DNA of 15,750 bases from NCBI GenBank assembly GCA_947165615.1, contig CAMVBD010000002.1, positions 1-15,750 on the forward strand, written 5' to 3'. This document shows, piece by piece, positions 12,641 to 15,750 of the stretch. The first letter of the stretch is position 1; each line of letters begins with the position of its first letter. Source of the stretch: an uncultured Clostridia bacterium. GTDB lineage: Bacteria; Bacillota; Clostridia; Oscillospirales; Acutalibacteraceae. A program made the translations under genes and the position numbers. A model generated the notes under the pieces. That model saw nothing but the letters and a program-made list of their open reading frames with translations, searched no databases and was not told the DNA's origin.

Positions 12641-14161
12641 TTATTCGGCGGGATCGACTTTGGACTCGTCGACGGGCGCGGAACCGGCGGCCTCACGCCG
12701 GCGCATGATCTCTTTCATCATCTGCCGGTGGCTTTCGCCGGTGATGTTATAGAACCGGATGGGAAGGAGCATCAGCAGATACCCGACGACCGGCACGACG
12801 GTGGTCATTAAGAACAGCGCCCAGCGGGTCTGGGGATTTTGGACGATGGAGAACTTTTCGTCCGCGTCCTTGTGTTCGATGTACTTGGTAAGTCCGAGGA
12901 TCCAAAGCGCCAGTGAAGACGAAAGCGTGCCCTCCAGTTTTCCGGTGAAAGACATGATGGACAGCATGGTCCCCTCGACGCGCTTGCCGGAACGGTATTC
13001 GACGTAGTCGACGGTCTCGGCTTCCATTTCTTTTTGCATCAGATTTTTGAACTCCAGCGGGATCGTGGCGAGCATGGTAAAGGCAACGGTCAGGATACCG
13101 GTGAACAAAGACGCGGGCTGATCGGCTGGTTTGTTCATGATGCCCGGGAAAGTGGACAGGGCGAACAGGGCGTTTACGATGGCGCCGACGACGCAGCAGG
13201 CCTGACAAAACCGGCGGGAGTCCGCTCTTTCGCCGAGTCTTTCCACGATCATGGGGACGATGAGTGCCGCCAGCACGCTGCCGGGCGCCTTTGCGATATC
13301 GAGAAACCCGTTGAGTTTCGGAGAAAACAGGGAGTCGTAGGCAAAATAGAACGAGACCTGCTCCGGGACCTTGATGAGCACGAAGATGAGGTTGCCGAGG
13401 AAGAGCATGAACAGCGGGCGGTTGGAGACAAGCAGCCGCAGGCACTCTTTAAGGCCCGGGGTCTCCTCATGATGCTCAAGCCGCTCGCGCGTGTTGCGGA
13501 AGGTAAAGCGCGTCAGGATCACGACGAACACGGCGGAGGCGACGGCGGCGGTGAGATACGCCTTATCGAGATGGTCCTTAAAGTACGGCAGCCACGCGGC
13601 GAAGGCGACGAGGCCGGTCGGGATGGCGCCGAGGATCATGCGCCCGATGGCGGAAATGCCGTAGAGTTTGGTGCGCTCCGTCCCGTTCGGCGTCATGGAG
13701 AAGGCAAGCGCCCCCATCGGGACGTCAAAAGCCGTGTAGGTCACGTCCAGCCCCACGAAAGCGAAGACGGTCAGGGCGAGTTTGAGGCCGTAAGGCAGAG
13801 AATTGCTGCCGATGAAGAACAGCAGAATGAACGCCGCGACAAAAAAGGGGGCAAATTTGATATACGGGCGCATTTTGCCGTATTTTGTACGGGTCTTATC
13901 CACAAGCACGCCCATCATGGGGTCGTTGATCGCGTCAAAAATGCCGCAGAACAGGCGAATGGTGGACGCGTGCGACATTTTGATGTTCAGTACGTTTGTA
14001 ATAAAGTAATTGACATATTTGGACGCGGTCATGCTGGTGGTCATGCCCTGCGCGCCGCGGCCCACGGCGTAGGAAAGCGCCTCGCGCCAGTTGATATAGG
14101 TCTCCTCGCCCACGTCCTTTGTCACGATCTTGCGGTCGAGAAACGATTTTAAGGAAAACAT
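12641..14161 (-). CDS. MFS sugar:cation symporter, GPH family (506 aa)
   Basis: Glycoside-pentoside-hexuronide (GPH) symporters bring sugars into the cell with Na+ or H+. The family signature is clear: FDAINDPMMGVLVDKTRTKYG at about 75-95, followed by KMRPYI. About twelve hydrophobic segments are spread over residues 25-490, and the length fits the family (450-510 aa). The sugar cannot be read from the sequence. The ATG at 14161 has AAGGAGG 8 nt upstream; the longer in-frame reading from 14263 would cross the promoter at 14,195-14,223. It is transcribed alone, from its own promoter to its own terminator, and divergently from the membrane-protein gene at 14,371. The C-terminus is hydrophilic (RRREAAGSAP) and cytoplasmic. 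It is a normal chromosomal gene, not part of the element. Confidence 0.93.
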   Translation of the reverse strand: MFSLKSFLDRKIVTKDVGEETYINWREALSYAVGRGAQGMTTSMTASKYVNYFITNVLNIKMSHASTIRLFCGIFDAINDPMMGVLVDKTRTKYGKMRPYIKFAPFFVAAFILLFFIGSNSLPYGLKLALTVFAFVGLDVTYTAFDVPMGALAFSMTPNGTERTKLYGISAIGRMILGAIPTGLVAFAAWLPYFKDHLDKAYLTAAVASAVFVVILTRFTFRNTRERLEHHEETPGLKECLRLLVSNRPLFMLFLGNLIFVLIKVPEQVSFYFAYDSLFSPKLNGFLDIAKAPGSVLAALIVPMIVERLGERADSRRFCQACCVVGAIVNALFALSTFPGIMNKPADQPASLFTGILTVAFTMLATIPLEFKNLMQKEMEAETVDYVEYRSGKRVEGTMLSIMSFTGKLEGTLSSSLALWILGLTKYIEHKDADEKFSIVQNPQTRWALFLMTTVVPVVGYLLMLLPIRFYNITGESHRQMMKEIMRRREAAGSAPVDESKVDPAE

Positions 14162-14194
14162 CGGGGGACCTCCTTCCCGTTTCGTTCTGTTTAC

Positions 14195-14223
14195 AGTATA
14201 CACGAGGACGAAAGAAAATGCAA
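14195..14223 (-). promoter_or_regulatory. Promoter of the GPH transporter gene
   Basis: On the minus strand TTGCAT (14,218-14,223) and TATACT (14,195-14,200) are 17 nt apart, 34 nt upstream of the ATG. No carbohydrate-responsive operator was recognised between them and the start. Confidence 0.8.
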
Positions 14224-14303
14224 GCCGCTTTATAAGTCTGAACGACTCCCGGCAGAACTTCATCCGATCCGATGAAGATTTTTGTCGGATCGTTTGTTTT
14301 CTC

Positions 14304-14333
14304 TTGCGTTTTGTCCCCCGGATATGCTATATT
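14304..14333 (+). promoter_or_regulatory. Promoter of the small membrane protein and macro-domain genes
   Basis: TTGCGT (14,304-14,309) and TATATT (14,328-14,333) are 18 nt apart, with TGC before the -10 forming an extended -10. The ATG lies 38 nt downstream. About 80 bp separate it from the divergent transporter promoter. Confidence 0.7.
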
Positions 14334-14370
14334 TAGGATACGGAATGCTATTAAAAAAGGAGTGTTTTTT

Positions 14371-14769
14371 ATGTTCAAACGTTCCGGTTCTAAAGTCAAA
14401 ACGCTTGCGAAAGTGCTTTTTGTGCTGCAGATCGTGTTTTCGTGTCTGATCGGCGTCGGCGTTATGATCGCGAGCATCGTGCTCGCGGCGACGGTCTGGG
14501 ACGATTTGGCCGTGCTTGTGATCGTCGGCGGCATTTTCGGCGGGATTTTGTATATCGCGCTTGGGATCCTTTTCGCTTGGCTGAGCGTCCTTGTGATGTA
14601 CGCGGTCGGTGAAAGCGCTGAAAAAGCCGAACAGGCCGCAGCCGATACCGCGATCCTGCGCTCGAACCTCGATTACATCCAGCAGCAGTTGGCGGCCTTG
14701 CAGGCGGCCGGACAGCAGCCGTCCGGACAGCAGCCGGCGGATCCGGCTTACGGCTATCCCGCGTATTGA
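14371..14769 (+). CDS. Two-helix membrane protein with coiled coil and Gln/Pro tail (132 aa)
   Basis: The family is not recognised. A basic start (MFKRSGSKVK) precedes two hydrophobic segments, about 14-39 and 45-77. A likely coiled coil follows at about 80-112 (ESAEKAEQAAADTAILRSNL, then DYIQQQLAAL). The tail holds two GQQP repeats encoded by a GGACAGCAGCC direct repeat and ends AYGYPAY. The short hydrophilic loop between the helices suggests a hairpin with both ends in the cytoplasm, the N-terminal lysines favouring that side. The ATG at 14371 has AAAGGAG 9 nt upstream. The macro-domain gene begins 38 nt after its stop with no terminator between, so they are probably co-transcribed. Small proteins of this shape often tether partners at the membrane, but that is inference. 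Confidence 0.85.
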   Translation: MFKRSGSKVKTLAKVLFVLQIVFSCLIGVGVMIASIVLAATVWDDLAVLVIVGGIFGGILYIALGILFAWLSVLVMYAVGESAEKAEQAAADTAILRSNLDYIQQQLAALQAAGQQPSGQQPADPAYGYPAY

Positions 14770-14807
14770 GGGACCGTGCAGATCGCTTTTTAAGAAGGTG
14801 AAGGAAC

Positions 14808-15750
14808 ATGCCGTTTGGGATCTTACGGCAGGATATTACAAAAATGGAGGTCGACGCCATCGTCAACGCGGCAAACGCCTCGCTTCTCGGCGGAGGCGGC
14901 GTGGACGGCGCGATCCACGCGGCGGCCGGGCCGGGGCTTTTGGCGGAATGCCGAACGCTTGGCGGCTGTGAGCCGGGACAGGCAAAAGCGACCGGCGGGT
15001 ATTCCCTGCCCGCAAAATACGTGATCCACACGGTGGGGCCCGTCTGGCAGGGCGGCAACGCCGGCGAGGAGGCTGCACTTCGCGCCTGCTACCGGAATTC
15101 TTTGCGCCTTGCCGAAGAAAAAGGCTGTGCGTCCGTCGCGTTTCCGCTGATTTCAGCCGGCGCGTACGGCTACCCCAAAGACGAGGCTTTTTCGGTGGCT
15201 GTGTCCGAGATCGGCGCGTTTTTGCTCGGCAGCGAGATGACCGTGTATCTGGTCCTGTTCGGAAACGCGGAGACGCACATCGGCCGCTCCCGTTTTCCGG
15301 ATCTGCAGTCTTTTATTGACCAAAGCTACGTCGACGCCCATTATTCTCCGAATCTGGAAAGCGCCCGCTGTCAGACGGCGCATCCGGCGGCACAGGCTTA
15401 CGGCTTTGCGCCGCCCTCCCCTGCCGCCGCCCCGGCGAAGAAGAAAAAAAAGAGCCGCCGGCTGTTCCGCAAAAACGAGGCGCCGACGGGAACGGCTGTT
15501 TTTTACGCGGAAGACGCTTTGGACGCGACTCCCCCGCCGGGCGCCGCGCCGTCCGCGAAACCGGACGATCTTGACGCCGCCATTTCGGGGATGCTGGACG
15601 AAAGTTTTTCCGAAATGCTTTTGCGCCTCATCGACGAACGGGGCCTGACGGACGCCGCCGTGTACAAAAAGGCAAACGTGGACCGCAAACTGTTTTCCAA
15701 GATCCGCTCCAATCCCCTGTACCGGCCTTCCAAACCCACGGCGGTCGCCT
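14808..15750 (+). CDS. Macro-domain protein with C-terminal helical domain (3' end beyond window)
   Basis: Residues 1 to about 165 form a macro domain, which binds ADP-ribose and often removes it from proteins or from O-acetyl-ADP-ribose. VDAIVNAAN at 15-23, the Gly-rich loop [14 protein letters not shown] at 28-41 and ISAGAYGYP at 115-123 match the MacroD-type pattern, so hydrolase activity is likely. A linker with Ala/Pro and a Lys/Arg cluster ([12 protein letters not shown] from residue 211) follows. From about residue 255 a helical domain begins ([18 protein letters not shown], then [20 protein letters not shown]), which resembles a helix-turn-helix-like unit fused to macro domains in other Clostridia, from memory. 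The gene has no stop before the edge. RBS AAGAAGGTGAAGG precedes the ATG. Its partner and the modified target are unknown. Confidence 0.9.
   Translation, partial: MPFGILRQDITKMEVDAIVNAANASLLGGGGVDGAIHAAAGPGLLAECRTLGGCEPGQAKATGGYSLPAKYVIHTVGPVWQGGNAGEEAALRACYRNSLRLAEEKGCASVAFPLISAGAYGYPKDEAFSVAVSEIGAFLLGSEMTVYLVLFGNAETHIGRSRFPDLQSFIDQSYVDAHYSPNLESARCQTAHPAAQAYGFAPPSPAAAPAKKKKKSRRLFRKNEAPTGTAVFYAEDALDATPPPGAAPSAKPDDLDAAISGMLDESFSEMLLRLIDERGLTDAAVYKKANVDRKLFSKIRSNPLYRPSKPTAVA

Noticed and set aside
13034..14152. A 372-codon open frame on the plus strand
   Set aside because: It mirrors the GPH transporter gene; the product is rich in Glu, Gly, His and Arg, as expected from reading a GC-rich membrane gene on the opposite strand.
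1..15750. CRISPR array, insertion sequence, integrase or relaxase
   Set aside because: No regularly spaced repeats, transposase, tyrosine or serine recombinase, or relaxase motifs were seen; these element core genes must lie to the left of the window if present.

Overview
The window looks like one end of an integrated conjugative or mobilizable element (positions 1 to about 11,990) joined to ordinary chromosome (about 11,990 to 15,750). The host is probably a member of the Bacillota, class Clostridia, most likely a gut Oscillospirales relative. The reasons are strong AGGAGG-type ribosome binding sites, consensus TTGxxx-17-TATAAT promoters, tRNA genes that encode CCA, and a set of accessory families (ArdA-like, YubB/Api92-like, DUF4314, AIM24, sortase-like, InlB B-repeat) typical of clostridial elements. 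The genus cannot be fixed from the sequence alone.

Element part. Fifteen genes (the last cut by the left window edge) all lie on the minus strand and are read right to left from a near-consensus promoter at 11,803-11,831. In order of transcription they encode: a 54-aa SHOCT-like protein, a 43-aa ribbon-helix-helix-like (RHH-like) peptide, a tandem RHH protein, an AIM24 protein, a duplicated ArdA-like protein, a lipoprotein with a sortase-like domain, an unknown 113-aa protein, a secreted InlB-repeat protein, a DUF4314 protein, an unknown 104-aa protein, a cytosine-5 DNA methyltransferase, a YubB/Api92-like protein, an unknown 327-aa protein, a second duplicated ArdA-like protein, a modular 338-aa protein, and a D12-class adenine methyltransferase (16 names in all, counting that partial last gene). 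Gaps are mostly under 30 nt and several genes overlap. Two intrinsic-terminator-like hairpins with nearly the same stem interrupt this array with no visible promoter after them, which suggests conditional read-through. The theme is protection of transferred DNA from restriction (two methyltransferases with no restriction enzyme in view, two ArdA-like proteins) plus a small cell-surface module.

Main observation. Six otherwise unrelated element proteins end in the same kind of tail: an Asp/Glu-rich stretch followed by a short Gly/Met/Phe-rich terminus, usually ending in Met or Leu (for example DEGMGMQL, DEGFEQSM, DQGFGMTM, ETQNMGGM). A shared tail on unrelated domains resembles a sorting or export tag. 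One hypothesis is a type IV secretion signal that sends these proteins into the recipient with the DNA.

Junction. A tRNA T-arm without the rest of a tRNA lies at 11,974-11,990 and may mark the attachment site. Two 8-bp repeats spaced 22 bp apart lie just inside it.

Chromosome part. A tRNA-Thr/tRNA-Tyr operon (minus) has its own promoter and terminator. A 362-bp gap with a 15-bp palindrome and a long purine-rich tract follows. A GPH-family sugar transporter (minus) is divergent from a plus-strand pair: a small two-helix membrane protein and a macro-domain protein that runs off the right edge.
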